A model generated the notes under the pieces. The model ran no database searches and was not told the origin of the DNA. It was given only the letters and a program-made list of their open reading frames with translations. DNA of 38,525 bases from JBKBKN01 sp046294625 (GTDB lineage: Bacteria; Bacteroidota; Bacteroidia; M30B66). Shown here in pieces: positions 9,075 to 17,703 of the stretch (positions are counted from its first letter, which is position 1; every line of letters begins with the position of its first letter). The stretch lies in assembly GCA_046294625.1 (NCBI GenBank), contig JBKBKN010000026.1:1-38525 (forward strand), read 5' to 3'. A program made the translations under genes and the position numbers.

Positions 9075-9239
9075 CTAATCTTGATCAAACGGTAAAGATT
9101 TCATTCTGAGCATTTCCTGCTTATCGGAACGAAAAACATAGAATAACAACACCATAAAGAAGCTGAAAAAGATGAGCAGGGAAATCATTGGGAATACTTC
9201 CACGCCTGCAATGCTTGTGAGATAATGGATAAATTTCAT
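9075..9239 (-). CDS. ccoQ: cbb3 oxidase small subunit CcoQ (FixQ-like)
   Basis: A 54-residue frame read directly on the reverse strand, from ATG at 9239 to TAG at 9075. It begins MKFIHYLTSIAGVEVFPMIS, followed by one TM helix (about 19-35) and a short charged tail with FRSDKQEM. Size, single TM, charge pattern and position between ccoNO and ccoP all match CcoQ/FixQ, which stabilises the oxidase. It lies 10 bases after ccoNO and 26 bases before ccoP. Confidence 0.9.
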   Translation of the reverse strand: MKFIHYLTSIAGVEVFPMISLLIFFSFFMVLLFYVFRSDKQEMLRMKSLPFDQD

Positions 9240-9249
9240 GATATGCTAA

Positions 9250-11400
9250 TTATTTATTGGCAACAGCCTGGTTAAAATCAATGGGTTTTTCTCGTTTAAT
9301 ATCAGTGCCAAGTCTTTGCAGATAGGCTATCAGTGCGATTATTTCTTTATTGGGTTCGGTGATAACGCCGCCATTTAAAAGGTCTTTTGCAATTTCATCG
9401 GCTTGCTTCATTAATTCCCGATTGGCTACTTTATCATAGCCTTGCGGATAAGGAACCCCCAAGGTTTGCATAGCCCTAATCTTGACTGCTGTGGTTGATG
9501 TATCCAAATCATTGTCCAAAAGCCAAGAATAGCGCGGCATAATCGACCCGGGCGAAAGTGTTGTGGGTTCATCCATGTGGTTATAGTGCCAGGCATTGGA
9601 ATATTTACCCCCCACACGATGTAGGTCAGGTCCATTTCGTTTAGAGCCCCACTGGAAAGGATGGTCGTAAATAAACTCTCCCGATTTGGAGTATTCACCA
9701 TATCGCTCTGTTTCAGATCTGAATGGGCGAATCATTTGCGAATGACAGGTGTAACAACCTTCTTTGATATATATGTCGCGTCCCTGCAACTCGAGCGGAG
9801 TGTATGGTGCAACAGTCGCGATCGTCGGCACATTGGTTTTGATCAGGAAAGTAGGCACCATTTCTACAATACCACCAATGAGAATAACTACTAAACTGGC
9901 AATTAACAATTGAACCGGATTACGCTCAATCCAACGATGCCAATGCTCGCCCGGATGAGCCACTACCGCTCCGCGTGCCAATGCAGGTGCTTCTGCTTCT
10001 TCGTTTTCTACTAATTTGCCAGCTGCAGCAGTCTGATAGAGGTTGTAGGCCATCACAATCACACCAACCAGATATAGCAACCCACCTAAAGATCGTAGGG
10101 CATACATGGGCACAATCTGCGTAACTGTTTCTAGGAAATTTGGATAACGCAAAAAACCATCAGCCGAAAATTCTTTCCACATTAAGCTTTGTGCAAATCC
10201 GGCCCAATACATAGGTATGGCATAAAATAGAATACCTAGAGTGCCAATCCAGAAGTGGAAATTGGCGAGTTTTTTAGAGTAAATAGGCTTTCCGTAAAGC
10301 TTTGGAAACAACCAATATAACATGGCAAATGTCAGGAAGCCATTCCAACCTAATGCACCTACATGCACATGTGCTACAATCCAATCAGTGAAGTGTGCAA
10401 TGGCATTTACATTTTTAAGCGAAAGCATAGGCCCTTCAAACGTAGCCATGCCGTATGCCGTAACGGCTACAACCATAAATTTCAGCACCACATCTTCGCG
10501 AACCTTATCCCACACACCGCGAAGTGTAAGCAAACCATTAATCATTCCACCCCATGAAGGCGCAATGAGCATGAATGAAAATACCACACCAAGAGATTGC
10601 GCCCAGTTCGGCAATGATGTGTAAAGCAAATGGTGCGGACCTGCCCAGATATAGATAAAAATGAGTGCCCAGAAGTGGATAATGGATAGTCTGTAAGAAT
10701 ACACCGGACGATTAGCTGCTTTGGGCAGAAAGTAATACATAAGTCCAAGGTAGGGCGTGGTAAGAAAGAATGCCACTGCATTGTGCCCATACCACCACTG
10801 AACCAGTGCATCTTGCACACCCGAATACCAAGAATAGCTTTTCAGAAATCCTACCGGAATAGCAAACGAATTGACCAGGTGCAGCACTGCCACCGTTACA
10901 AAAGTGGCGATATAGAACCAAATGGCTACATATAAATGTCGCTCACGGCGCTTGAGAATAGTAGCAAACATATTCCATCCAAAAACCACCCAAATAATCG
11001 TGATCGCAATATCAATTGGCCACTCAAGCTCCGCATATTCTTTTGATGTGGTGATACCCAACGGTAAAGTTAGCGCTGCCGAAACAATAATTAGCTGCCA
11101 ACCCCAAAAGTTGATTTTGCTGAGCAAGTCGCTATACATCCTTGTTTTAAGTAACCGCTGAAGCGAGTAATACACGCCTGCAAAAATCCCATTGCCCACA
11201 AAGGCGAAAATCACCGCATTGGTGTGTAAGGGGCGGATGCGACCAAAAGTAGTGAAGGGCAAATCCAGGTTGAGCACAGGAAAAACCAGCTGAAGCGCCA
11301 CCCACAGCCCAACCAACATACCTACTATACCCCAAATAACTGTGGCTACTGCAAAGTTTCTGACTATTTTGTTGTCGTAAGAGAATTTCTCGTTTTCCAT
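9250..11400 (-). CDS. ccoNO: Fused CcoN-CcoO catalytic subunit of cbb3 cytochrome c oxidase
   Basis: This 716-residue protein joins the haem-copper catalytic subunit CcoN (about 1-470) to the monohaem cytochrome CcoO (about 500-716). CcoN shows the conserved His sites: RPLHTNAVIFAFVGN for low-spin haem b, WWYGHNAVAFF and GPHHLLYTSLP for CuB, and DWIVAHVHVGALGWNGF for the haem pair. CcoO has a TM anchor and a CYTCH haem c site at 549-553, followed by SQMIRPFRSETERYGEYS and a Met ligand region (GSIMPRYSWLL). The fusion is characteristic of Bacteroidota. It reduces O2 to water at low oxygen while pumping protons. It starts two bases after ccoS ends. Confidence 0.98.
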   Translation of the reverse strand: MENEKFSYDNKIVRNFAVATVIWGIVGMLVGLWVALQLVFPVLNLDLPFTTFGRIRPLHTNAVIFAFVGNGIFAGVYYSLQRLLKTRMYSDLLSKINFWGWQLIIVSAALTLPLGITTSKEYAELEWPIDIAITIIWVVFGWNMFATILKRRERHLYVAIWFYIATFVTVAVLHLVNSFAIPVGFLKSYSWYSGVQDALVQWWYGHNAVAFFLTTPYLGLMYYFLPKAANRPVYSYRLSIIHFWALIFIYIWAGPHHLLYTSLPNWAQSLGVVFSFMLIAPSWGGMINGLLTLRGVWDKVREDVVLKFMVVAVTAYGMATFEGPMLSLKNVNAIAHFTDWIVAHVHVGALGWNGFLTFAMLYWLFPKLYGKPIYSKKLANFHFWIGTLGILFYAIPMYWAGFAQSLMWKEFSADGFLRYPNFLETVTQIVPMYALRSLGGLLYLVGVIVMAYNLYQTAAAGKLVENEEAEAPALARGAVVAHPGEHWHRWIERNPVQLLIASLVVILIGGIVEMVPTFLIKTNVPTIATVAPYTPLELQGRDIYIKEGCYTCHSQMIRPFRSETERYGEYSKSGEFIYDHPFQWGSKRNGPDLHRVGGKYSNAWHYNHMDEPTTLSPGSIMPRYSWLLDNDLDTSTTAVKIRAMQTLGVPYPQGYDKVANRELMKQADEIAKDLLNGGVITEPNKEIIALIAYLQRLGTDIKREKPIDFNQAVANK

Positions 11401-11402
11401 GA

Positions 11403-11573
11403 TTATTTTTGTTTTTCAGGATTAGCTTTTTTTACGGTATCGTCAAACAGCATTCGTACAGAAGGAGTGTAGCTGTCGTCGTATTGGCCTTTTTTCACTG
11501 AAACAATAAAGGCAATCAAAAAGCCTGATGCCACCACCAGGCTGATTCCGATTAATAAGAATAATGCACTCAT
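11403..11573 (-). CDS. ccoS: cbb3 oxidase assembly protein CcoS
   Basis: A 56-residue protein read directly on the reverse strand (ATG at 11573, TAA at 11403). It begins MSALFLLIGISLVVASGFLI, a single TM helix, followed by VSVKKGQYDD, the conserved K-x-GQ(F/Y)DD motif of CcoS after the helix, and a polar tail. CcoS is needed for cofactor insertion into cbb3 oxidase in Rhodobacter. It is the first gene of the operon. The usual neighbouring ccoI copper ATPase is missing here. Confidence 0.92.
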   Translation of the reverse strand: MSALFLLIGISLVVASGFLIAFIVSVKKGQYDDSYTPSVRMLFDDTVKKANPEKQK

Positions 11574-11587
11574 ATCGCTTTACTTTT

Positions 11588-11610
11588 TTTGATAATGCAA
11601 ACTTATCAAA
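11588..11610. promoter_or_regulatory. Inverted repeat overlapping the cbb3 operon promoter
   Basis: TTTGATAA (11588-11595) and TTATCAAA (11603-11610) form a perfect 8-bp inverted repeat with a 7-base spacer. It overlaps the proposed -7 box and start region of the cco operon. The spacing does not fit a Crp/Fnr site, so it could be a repressor operator or an mRNA 5' hairpin. The assignment rests on position only. Confidence 0.35.
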
Positions 11611-11625
11611 GTGCAAAAGCGACAA
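11598..11625 (-). promoter_or_regulatory. Candidate promoter of the cco operon
   Basis: On the reverse strand TAAGTTTG (11605-11598) matches TAnnTTTG exactly, and TTG (11625-11623) lies 17 bases upstream, inside the 17-23 range reported for Flavobacterium promoters. The transcript would begin near 11592, about 19 bases before ccoS. Confidence 0.55.
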
Positions 11626-11649
11626 AAATGACCGCTATCATTAAGAAAT

Positions 11650-11663
11650 ATGATTTATATCAT
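11650..11663. promoter_or_regulatory. Crp/Fnr-type binding site upstream of the cco operon
   Basis: ATGATTTATATCAT contains TGAT-N4-ATCA, the core of the Fnr/FixK/Crp-family consensus with the exact spacing. Its centre lies about 64 bases upstream of the proposed transcription start, a typical class I activator position. cbb3 oxidase operons are commonly activated at low oxygen by such regulators. The regulator gene itself is not in the window. Confidence 0.55.
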
Positions 11664-11725
11664 GTTTTTGAATTGATTGGGAAAATGAACGGACCTTCAA
11701 TAAAATAATCCCAGGTGTGATTAAG

Positions 11726-11749
11726 AAAGCTCTATATCTTATAGGCTTT
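11726..11749 (-). terminator. Hairpin at the end of the thioesterase/tamB unit
   Basis: AAAGC-T-CTATA (11726-11736) pairs with TATAG-GCTTT (11740-11749) around a TCT loop with one bulged base. It overlaps the thioesterase stop codon. Read leftwards it is followed by TTTCTT rather than a clean U run, so it is a weak or non-classical terminator. Confidence 0.4.
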
Positions 11750-12182
11750 ACTTCTTTTCGCGGTGTGTTTCTGCTAAATTGGAAGTGGAGTGAGCGAGCA
11801 ATTTTCCTTCGGCAGTGCGTATTTCGCAATGCACATTCATCATTTTACTTCCTCTACGCATGATTTTAGATGTCACCATAACAGTGGAATTAACCGGTGC
11901 GGCAGAAAGAAAATCGACATGGATATTTACACTGGCAAAAAAGTTGGCATTCCCTAAGGCATATACATTGGTGCCAATCACCTCATCCATCATAGCCGTG
12001 AGAATGCCTCCGTGGGCTATTTGCATCGGATTAGCCATTTCGGGTCTTATTTGATAGGCTATGGTGATGCTATTTTCTGTGGCTTCCACAAGTGTACCAT
12101 CAAGCCAGTTGGCAAAAGGAGACGGCGTTTGGTTGATTTTTTTTCCTTCAAATTGTTTGATGTGCTCCAATACTTTATTCAT
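11748..12182 (-). CDS. PaaI-family hotdog thioesterase
   Basis: A 144-residue single-domain hotdog protein. It has the family pattern MANPMQIAHGGILTAMMDE (about 47-65) with the HGG turn before the long helix and a central acidic residue, then strands ending in GKLLAHSTSNLAETHR. Such enzymes hydrolyse acyl-CoA thioesters in the cytoplasm; the natural substrate cannot be read from sequence. Its ATG lies inside the end of the tamB-like gene (8-base overlap), so the two are probably co-translated, although no functional link between them is known. Confidence 0.88.
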   Translation of the reverse strand: MNKVLEHIKQFEGKKINQTPSPFANWLDGTLVEATENSITIAYQIRPEMANPMQIAHGGILTAMMDEVIGTNVYALGNANFFASVNIHVDFLSAAPVNSTVMVTSKIMRRGSKMMNVHCEIRTAEGKLLAHSTSNLAETHREKK

Positions 12183-15100
12183 TACGTCCGGTTGTATTTG
12201 CTGATTTCACTTGATTGGCTTTTTTTCCTTTAGGAATAAGCCGAAAGGCGGTATTCAAGTCCGAAAAGCTCTCAAACTCTCTTCTGTAAAATAGACCAAC
12301 TCCCTGAGTGTAAGGCACGTCGTTGGTGATGAGAATATATTGATTTGAACGGTTAAAAATTTTCATTCTCAGTCGCCCATCATCTGTAATACGCACTTCG
12401 ATATTGAATTCGCCCACAAGATTGGTGGTTTGCGGATTGTTCACATTACTTACTTGTCCAAAATTGCCATCGAAAGTGATTCGGTCACTCAATTGGGTGG
12501 AAAGCTGAATGGTGATTTCATCGGCGCTTTGCGGATTTCCGGTTCGGTAGTTTACACCGATATCCACATTATCGCTCAGCTTCGAGAGCCAATTGCTCAA
12601 TTGATTGGAAAGCAGCTCACTGGCATTGGAACCTACACCGCCACTTCCACGCCCTTCGCCAATGCCACCCGACACCGGAAAGAATTGATTGAAAATGAGC
12701 AGTCCCATAACTTGTTTACTCATTTCATCTTCGTTAGGAATTTGTGACATGGCTAAATTTCTAGTGTTGTCGTCGGAATTTGGGAAGCGAATATCGAATG
12801 AAATGCTTGGATTTAACAATTTGTCTTTCATAATGAGTATGGCTTGCACATCGATTTTGCGGCGAAACACAGCACTGGTATCTACCTGCTTTACCAATTC
12901 ATAGAGCGAAGTTCGAGTGGGATAAATAGCTGATAGGTTGATATCTGCATCTATCGGATCCCCGCGCCAGGTGATGGTGCCGCCATTTTCCACTTCAAAT
13001 CTTTTATTGAACACATTTTGTAGCGTAAATAAGTATTCGCCCTGATTGATGGTGTATTCGCCAAATAGCAAAAACTCGCCCGATTCTGTGATTTCCAGAC
13101 GTAAATTGCCCCTGCCACGCCCCTTAATAACGTCGCCTACTTGTGGATCAAAAATCAGAAGCGCTTCTGCATCGGGTGTTACTTCAAGGGCAAAATTCAT
13201 TTCAAAGCCTTTGGGTTCGATTTTTCTTCTCTGTTTCAACTCTAAAGGCTGCGGATTTCGACTGTCAACGAAGGTGATAAAATTATCTTGATTGATTTCT
13301 TCAGCACCATAAAGCGGCAAATTAAACACGGTGCCTCTCTCGGTTCGGGCAGCCACATCCATTTTTAGATTATCAAACGGTCCGTATGCTTTGAATGTAC
13401 CTGATGCAAAGGCTGTTCCATAGAAAAGATCATTTTGTTGTTCCACCGTATTGAGAGCTTGCAGACGATTGGCTTCAATGACCAAATCGAGGTAGAAATC
13501 ACTGAAATTGTTGTGTCTGAGTGTGAAATTAACTTTTCCGGTATTTGCCCTTAGGTCAAAGATGGTCATGTCCTTGATTTCCACAGTGTTTTTGGTAAGT
13601 GTTATTTCATGCGAAAAGGTGTAGGCCGTGTTGAGATAATCTACAAGAAGTCTACCCTTGTTTACCTTCAATTGACCGGTCAATTCTGGATTTTTGAATG
13701 TTCCTTTTAAATGAATTGCACCGTTTAAGAAACCATCCACTTCACTAAAAATATCGGCAAGGAAAGGTTGAAACAAACGCATTTGAATGTTTCTAAGATT
13801 CACACTCAAATTCATTGCATCTTTTTCATTCTTCGGATCATAGCTGCCGGTCATTCGGAAGGTGCGCAAGGTGTCGCGTCTTAGCGATGCATCTATGATA
13901 AATTTTGATTGTGCAAGGTCGTATCGGCTCAATATTTCACCATCGCCTAGCAATATATCATTGACATGAAAACGGTCTATGGTGAGGTTGCTTTTCAGGT
14001 TAGGATTTTCATAAAGATTGGAAAGACTGATCATTCCCTTAGCTTTTCCTTTAAATAGAATATCGAGTTCGGGCATGAAGGCATTAATGTTTTCCAACTG
14101 AAAATTATCGAGAATCACATCCAGTTCTTTTTCGGGATCGCTCGAGATTGCGCCATCAATTCGAATAAATTGCTCATTATTGATAAACGACAAATCATAG
14201 AAGCTAAGGTTCTTATTGTTAAAGCTCAATTCATTGTCATCACTCACAATCCACTGTTGATCCTTTATAAGAATGTATGAAGGCAAAATGTGCATAGCAA
14301 TATCTGCTCCTCTGAAATAGATATTTCCATTGAGTTCGCCTTCCTGATCGCTTTTTTGCGCATTGGACCAGTTGAATGTGTAGCCAATGGTGTCGCCACG
14401 AGCTTTGGCATCTAAAGATAAGCGGTGCAATTGCAGACTATCGGTGATTTGAAATTTTCTTGCAGAAGTGACAAGCTCTAGTGCATTGCCGGTAGAGCGG
14501 GCGTTGAGATAGAATTTTTCCAACTCATAATTCATTACTTTAAGTTCTGCAATATTAATTTCGGATGTGAGTCGTTTTTGCGATGATGAAAAATCGCCCT
14601 TTATACTGCCTTCGGACGATAGTCTGATAAAAGGAAAAAATAAATCCGATAGCAGCTCAATATCCTTCATTTGAATAGCATAGGCAAATGACTGATCGAA
14701 AGGTTTTTCGGTGATTTTTCCAATGTCGAACAAAGTAAAGGATGGCAAAAAGCTGTTGAGCAGCATTTTGACAGATTTGTCGAGTTCAAGAAGTTTAAAA
14801 CTTCCGTCAATTTGCGCATCCAGCAAATCAGAATTCAATCTCAGGCTTTTGCGGTATTGATTTCCTGTGGCCTCGAGTTTTACTTCTTTTACAGCATATT
14901 TATTGATCCCAAGATTGACTTTGGCATAATCAATAAATATACTTCCTTCTAGATCATCGATATTGCTGCCTGAAAAGTTGCTGTTGATTTGGGCAGATGC
15001 AGTAATTACTGAATCACTTTCATAAATCTTGAGCGCTGTGAGATTGGCATAGCTTAAATCGGCCTCGAACTGAAATTCCGGAATGGTCATGCGCATGTTC

Positions 15101-16638
15101 ACATCGCCCAAGAAATTAAGTGAAAGATTGGGATCATCGATGTGCATGCTACCATTGAATTTTTTTCTCTCAAGCATCCCTTCGATGTCAATTTTTTGAT
15201 AATTATATTGATTGAGTTCAATTTGGCCAATGTGACCGATGAGCTCAACATCTAATCTATCGAGATCAAAAAAACTACCAGTAAGATCAAGGTCGCAGCT
15301 GATTGAACCAATAGCAGGGCGTTCGTTGAGCAAGGTGCCCAGATCAAAGCTTTCGGTGCTCACCTTGCCCGAGTAGTCATAATCATTGATGGCATTATTA
15401 AAAGAAAGCCTCAAATCTGTTTTTGCTCTGCCAAGTTGTGAAAAAAATGTTCCTTCTGAGACAAAATCATCGATGAAACCAAGAAATCGTCCCCGATAAA
15501 TAAAGTTGCCCAAACGGTCAATGATAGGAGGCACTTTGATTGTCATACCTGAGTTAAAAGGGTAAGCAGGGATTAGTCGAAGATCGTTGCCGCCGGTTTT
15601 CAACTCATCCAAGAAGAAATTGAAGTAAGTATCGTTGATGTCAGGCAACCCGGTGATGGTAAAATTACCTGCAAATTTGGTATCGTTTCCGTAATACAAA
15701 CGCACACTTCTCCCACGTAGATTCTCGATTGTTCCCATCACATTGCCCGATAAATCGACAAATTGGTCAAATCCCTTTAATTCAGGTGCAAAGAAACGAA
15801 GGTCGTTTAGGTTTACTTTGGAATATCTAATCACTGCACGAATAAAAACTTCGGTGACAAAGTCAGACAAATCGTCGAAGCTATCATAGTCAAAGTTTAT
15901 ATCGCCTTTTATCTTACTATTCTCCAGATGTGCATCTAGCTTTTGAAAGCTCATCACTTCTGGCGATAGTGTTAGAATTGTATTAAAATCATGTAACTGA
16001 GCGCCGCATTTCTCTATGCACTTTAGATTTTTGATAACTCCGCTAAGCGAATCTTCAATGATGGAGAATTGCTTCAATTGCCCAAAAATATTTCTGAAGT
16101 CAATGTCCTCATAATCCATTTCTTCAGATTTGTTCACCGCTAAGCTGTCTTTGGAATTAAAGCTGAACCGGAGGTTCTCCATATTCACGTTCCAGAAATA
16201 AAGTGCTGTTGCGGGCGAAGGCGTAGGAGAGGGGCTATCGCTTTTGAGCGCATCTAGTATAAACTGAATGTTGAGGTCGTCTTCTCCAGGATATTGCCTT
16301 ATGTTGAAATGTGCATTTTTCAAGTGCACACGATCAAAAACAAGACGTTGAAAATTGAAAAATGCTCCTGCGAATTTGCCTTCCAGTTCATTGACATAAA
16401 GCAGTGTGTCACGGTGCTGGTCTTCGACATAAAAATCGCTAAGTGCGATACTTCCGCTTAGTTTAACATGCAATTTTTCGATCGAAACTTCTGTGCCTAA
16501 TGCAAGAGATATTTCCTTTGCAACATATTGAGCCAGTCGGGTCTGCACAGAAGGTAATTGCAGTAAAACAAATAAGGCTGCTATAAGCACTGCCATGCTT
16601 AGAAGCAATATGCCGAATATTTGTCGAACTAATTTAAT
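12175..16638 (-). CDS. TamB-like translocation/assembly module protein (DUF490), probable AUU start
   Basis: A very long envelope protein (1487 residues from the proposed start) with one N-terminal TM/signal anchor (FGILLLSMAVLIAALFVLLQ), a LPSVQTRLAQYV segment that opens the periplasmic part, repetitive beta-rich sequence typical of AsmA/TamB bridge proteins, and a C-terminal TamB domain (about 1080-1450) ending with repeated beta strands and YTQGVGLFYRREF. TamB-like proteins span the periplasm and act in outer-membrane biogenesis, probably lipid transport. The first standard start codons are TTG at 16608 and ATG at 16596, both inside the hydrophobic anchor. The open frame continues upstream to a stop at about 16653 and encodes KLVRQIFGI, the basic N-terminus expected before the anchor, beginning at ATT 16638 behind AAGGAGG. 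It diverges from tsaD with 30 bases between. Confidence 0.9.
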   Translation of the reverse strand: MKLVRQIFGILLLSMAVLIAALFVLLQLPSVQTRLAQYVAKEISLALGTEVSIEKLHVKLSGSIALSDFYVEDQHRDTLLYVNELEGKFAGAFFNFQRLVFDRVHLKNAHFNIRQYPGEDDLNIQFILDALKSDSPSPTPSPATALYFWNVNMENLRFSFNSKDSLAVNKSEEMDYEDIDFRNIFGQLKQFSIIEDSLSGVIKNLKCIEKCGAQLHDFNTILTLSPEVMSFQKLDAHLENSKIKGDINFDYDSFDDLSDFVTEVFIRAVIRYSKVNLNDLRFFAPELKGFDQFVDLSGNVMGTIENLRGRSVRLYYGNDTKFAGNFTITGLPDINDTYFNFFLDELKTGGNDLRLIPAYPFNSGMTIKVPPIIDRLGNFIYRGRFLGFIDDFVSEGTFFSQLGRAKTDLRLSFNNAINDYDYSGKVSTESFDLGTLLNERPAIGSISCDLDLTGSFFDLDRLDVELIGHIGQIELNQYNYQKIDIEGMLERKKFNGSMHIDDPNLSLNFLGDVNMRMTIPEFQFEADLSYANLTALKIYESDSVITASAQINSNFSGSNIDDLEGSIFIDYAKVNLGINKYAVKEVKLEATGNQYRKSLRLNSDLLDAQIDGSFKLLELDKSVKMLLNSFLPSFTLFDIGKITEKPFDQSFAYAIQMKDIELLSDLFFPFIRLSSEGSIKGDFSSSQKRLTSEINIAELKVMNYELEKFYLNARSTGNALELVTSARKFQITDSLQLHRLSLDAKARGDTIGYTFNWSNAQKSDQEGELNGNIYFRGADIAMHILPSYILIKDQQWIVSDDNELSFNNKNLSFYDLSFINNEQFIRIDGAISSDPEKELDVILDNFQLENINAFMPELDILFKGKAKGMISLSNLYENPNLKSNLTIDRFHVNDILLGDGEILSRYDLAQSKFIIDASLRRDTLRTFRMTGSYDPKNEKDAMNLSVNLRNIQMRLFQPFLADIFSEVDGFLNGAIHLKGTFKNPELTGQLKVNKGRLLVDYLNTAYTFSHEITLTKNTVEIKDMTIFDLRANTGKVNFTLRHNNFSDFYLDLVIEANRLQALNTVEQQNDLFYGTAFASGTFKAYGPFDNLKMDVAARTERGTVFNLPLYGAEEINQDNFITFVDSRNPQPLELKQRRKIEPKGFEMNFALEVTPDAEALLIFDPQVGDVIKGRGRGNLRLEITESGEFLLFGEYTINQGEYLFTLQNVFNKRFEVENGGTITWRGDPIDADINLSAIYPTRTSLYELVKQVDTSAVFRRKIDVQAILIMKDKLLNPSISFDIRFPNSDDNTRNLAMSQIPNEDEMSKQVMGLLIFNQFFPVSGGIGEGRGSGGVGSNASELLSNQLSNWLSKLSDNVDIGVNYRTGNPQSADEITIQLSTQLSDRITFDGNFGQVSNVNNPQTTNLVGEFNIEVRITDDGRLRMKIFNRSNQYILITNDVPYTQGVGLFYRREFESFSDLNTAFRLIPKGKKANQVKSANTTGRNE

Positions 16639-16645
16639 ACTTTCG

Positions 16646-16652
16646 CCTCCTT
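16646..16652 (-). promoter_or_regulatory. Perfect Shine-Dalgarno before an ATT codon of the tamB-like gene
   Basis: Reverse-strand AAGGAGG (16652-16646) is followed seven bases later by ATT (16638-16636) in the tamB frame. Other starts inspected in this window have no comparable motif, and there is no ATG, GTG or TTG between the preceding stop and the TM anchor. This decides the proposed start. Confidence 0.5.
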
Positions 16653-16668
16653 AAGAAATTTATGTTTT

Positions 16669-17694
16669 ATGTCGGCTGAACCGATAATCATACTCGCTAT
16701 TGAATCATCGTGCGATGATACCGCAGCAGCCGTTATTTTGAATGACAAAATTCTTGCCAATATAGTAGCAGGCCAGGATGTGCACAACGCTTTTGGAGGT
16801 GTAGTTCCTGAACTGGCTTCAAGGGCACACCAGCAAAATATTGTTCCTGTAGTTGACACTGCGCTCAAAACAGCAAAGATAAGGAAAGAACAGCTGCATG
16901 CAATCGCTTATACACGTGGTCCTGGACTGATGGGTTCCTTACTCGTTGGGAGCTCATTTGCCAAGGGTTTGGCTGTGGGATTGGGCATTCCATTGATAGA
17001 AGTAAACCATATTCAGGCGCATGTGCTTGCTAATTTTATTCGTAATGATAAGCAAAAGCCTACTCCTGCTTATCCGCATCTTTGCTTGACAGTTTCAGGT
17101 GGCCATACGCAGATAGTGTTGATGCAAAGTATCGATGATTTTCAAGTGCTTGGCAGCACCACCGACGATGCGGCAGGTGAAGCGTTTGATAAAGCAGCTA
17201 AAATCCTTGGTTTACCATATCCCGGCGGCCCCTTGCTCGACAAATTGGCGAAGACGGGCAATCATCATGCTTTTCAATTTCCTTATCCTAAGACACCGGA
17301 GTTGAATTATAGCTTTAGCGGATTGAAAACTTCTTTGCTTTACTTTATCAGAGATGAGGAAAAGAAGAACAAGGATTTCAAACAAGAGCACTTAAATGAT
17401 ATCTGCGCTTCATACCAGCACACCATCGTTTCATATTTATTGATGAAATTTCAAAAAGCCATGGAATTGTATCAGGTTAAGAGCATTGGTCTTGCAGGTG
17501 GGGTTTCGGCTAACTCATCTTTGCGAAAAGCTTTTGTAGCATTAGGCGAAACGAAAGGAGTGGAATCGTTCATCCCACCCTTCGAATATTGCACCGACAA
17601 TGCAGCCATGATTGCTATGGCGGCTTATGTAAAGTATGGGCAAAAAAAATGGGCTTCAACAAGCGACCCTGTTTTAGCCCGATATCATATCTGA
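16669..17694 (+). CDS. tsaD: tRNA N6-adenosine threonylcarbamoyltransferase TsaD
   Basis: This enzyme transfers threonylcarbamoyl from TC-AMP to A37 of ANN-decoding tRNAs, working with TsaB and TsaE in the cytoplasm. At 341 residues it has the normal length. Motifs visible: ILAIESSCDDTAAAV near the N-terminus, the metal-binding H114-x3-H118 (NHIQAH), SGGHTQIV, DDAAGEAFDKAAK, SFSGLKTS, LAGGVSANSSLR and YCTDNAAMIA. The ATG at 16669 fits the family start (SAEPIIILAIESS). It diverges from the tamB-like gene and converges on the TPR lipoprotein gene nine bases away. Confidence 0.98.
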   Translation: MSAEPIIILAIESSCDDTAAAVILNDKILANIVAGQDVHNAFGGVVPELASRAHQQNIVPVVDTALKTAKIRKEQLHAIAYTRGPGLMGSLLVGSSFAKGLAVGLGIPLIEVNHIQAHVLANFIRNDKQKPTPAYPHLCLTVSGGHTQIVLMQSIDDFQVLGSTTDDAAGEAFDKAAKILGLPYPGGPLLDKLAKTGNHHAFQFPYPKTPELNYSFSGLKTSLLYFIRDEEKKNKDFKQEHLNDICASYQHTIVSYLLMKFQKAMELYQVKSIGLAGGVSANSSLRKAFVALGETKGVESFIPPFEYCTDNAAMIAMAAYVKYGQKKWASTSDPVLARYHI

Positions 17695-17703
17695 AATATT
17701 CTA

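Noticed and set aside
16669..16868. Long reverse-strand frames inside tsaD and other strong genes
   Set aside because: They are antisense shadows of clear genes; the translations show no family motifs.
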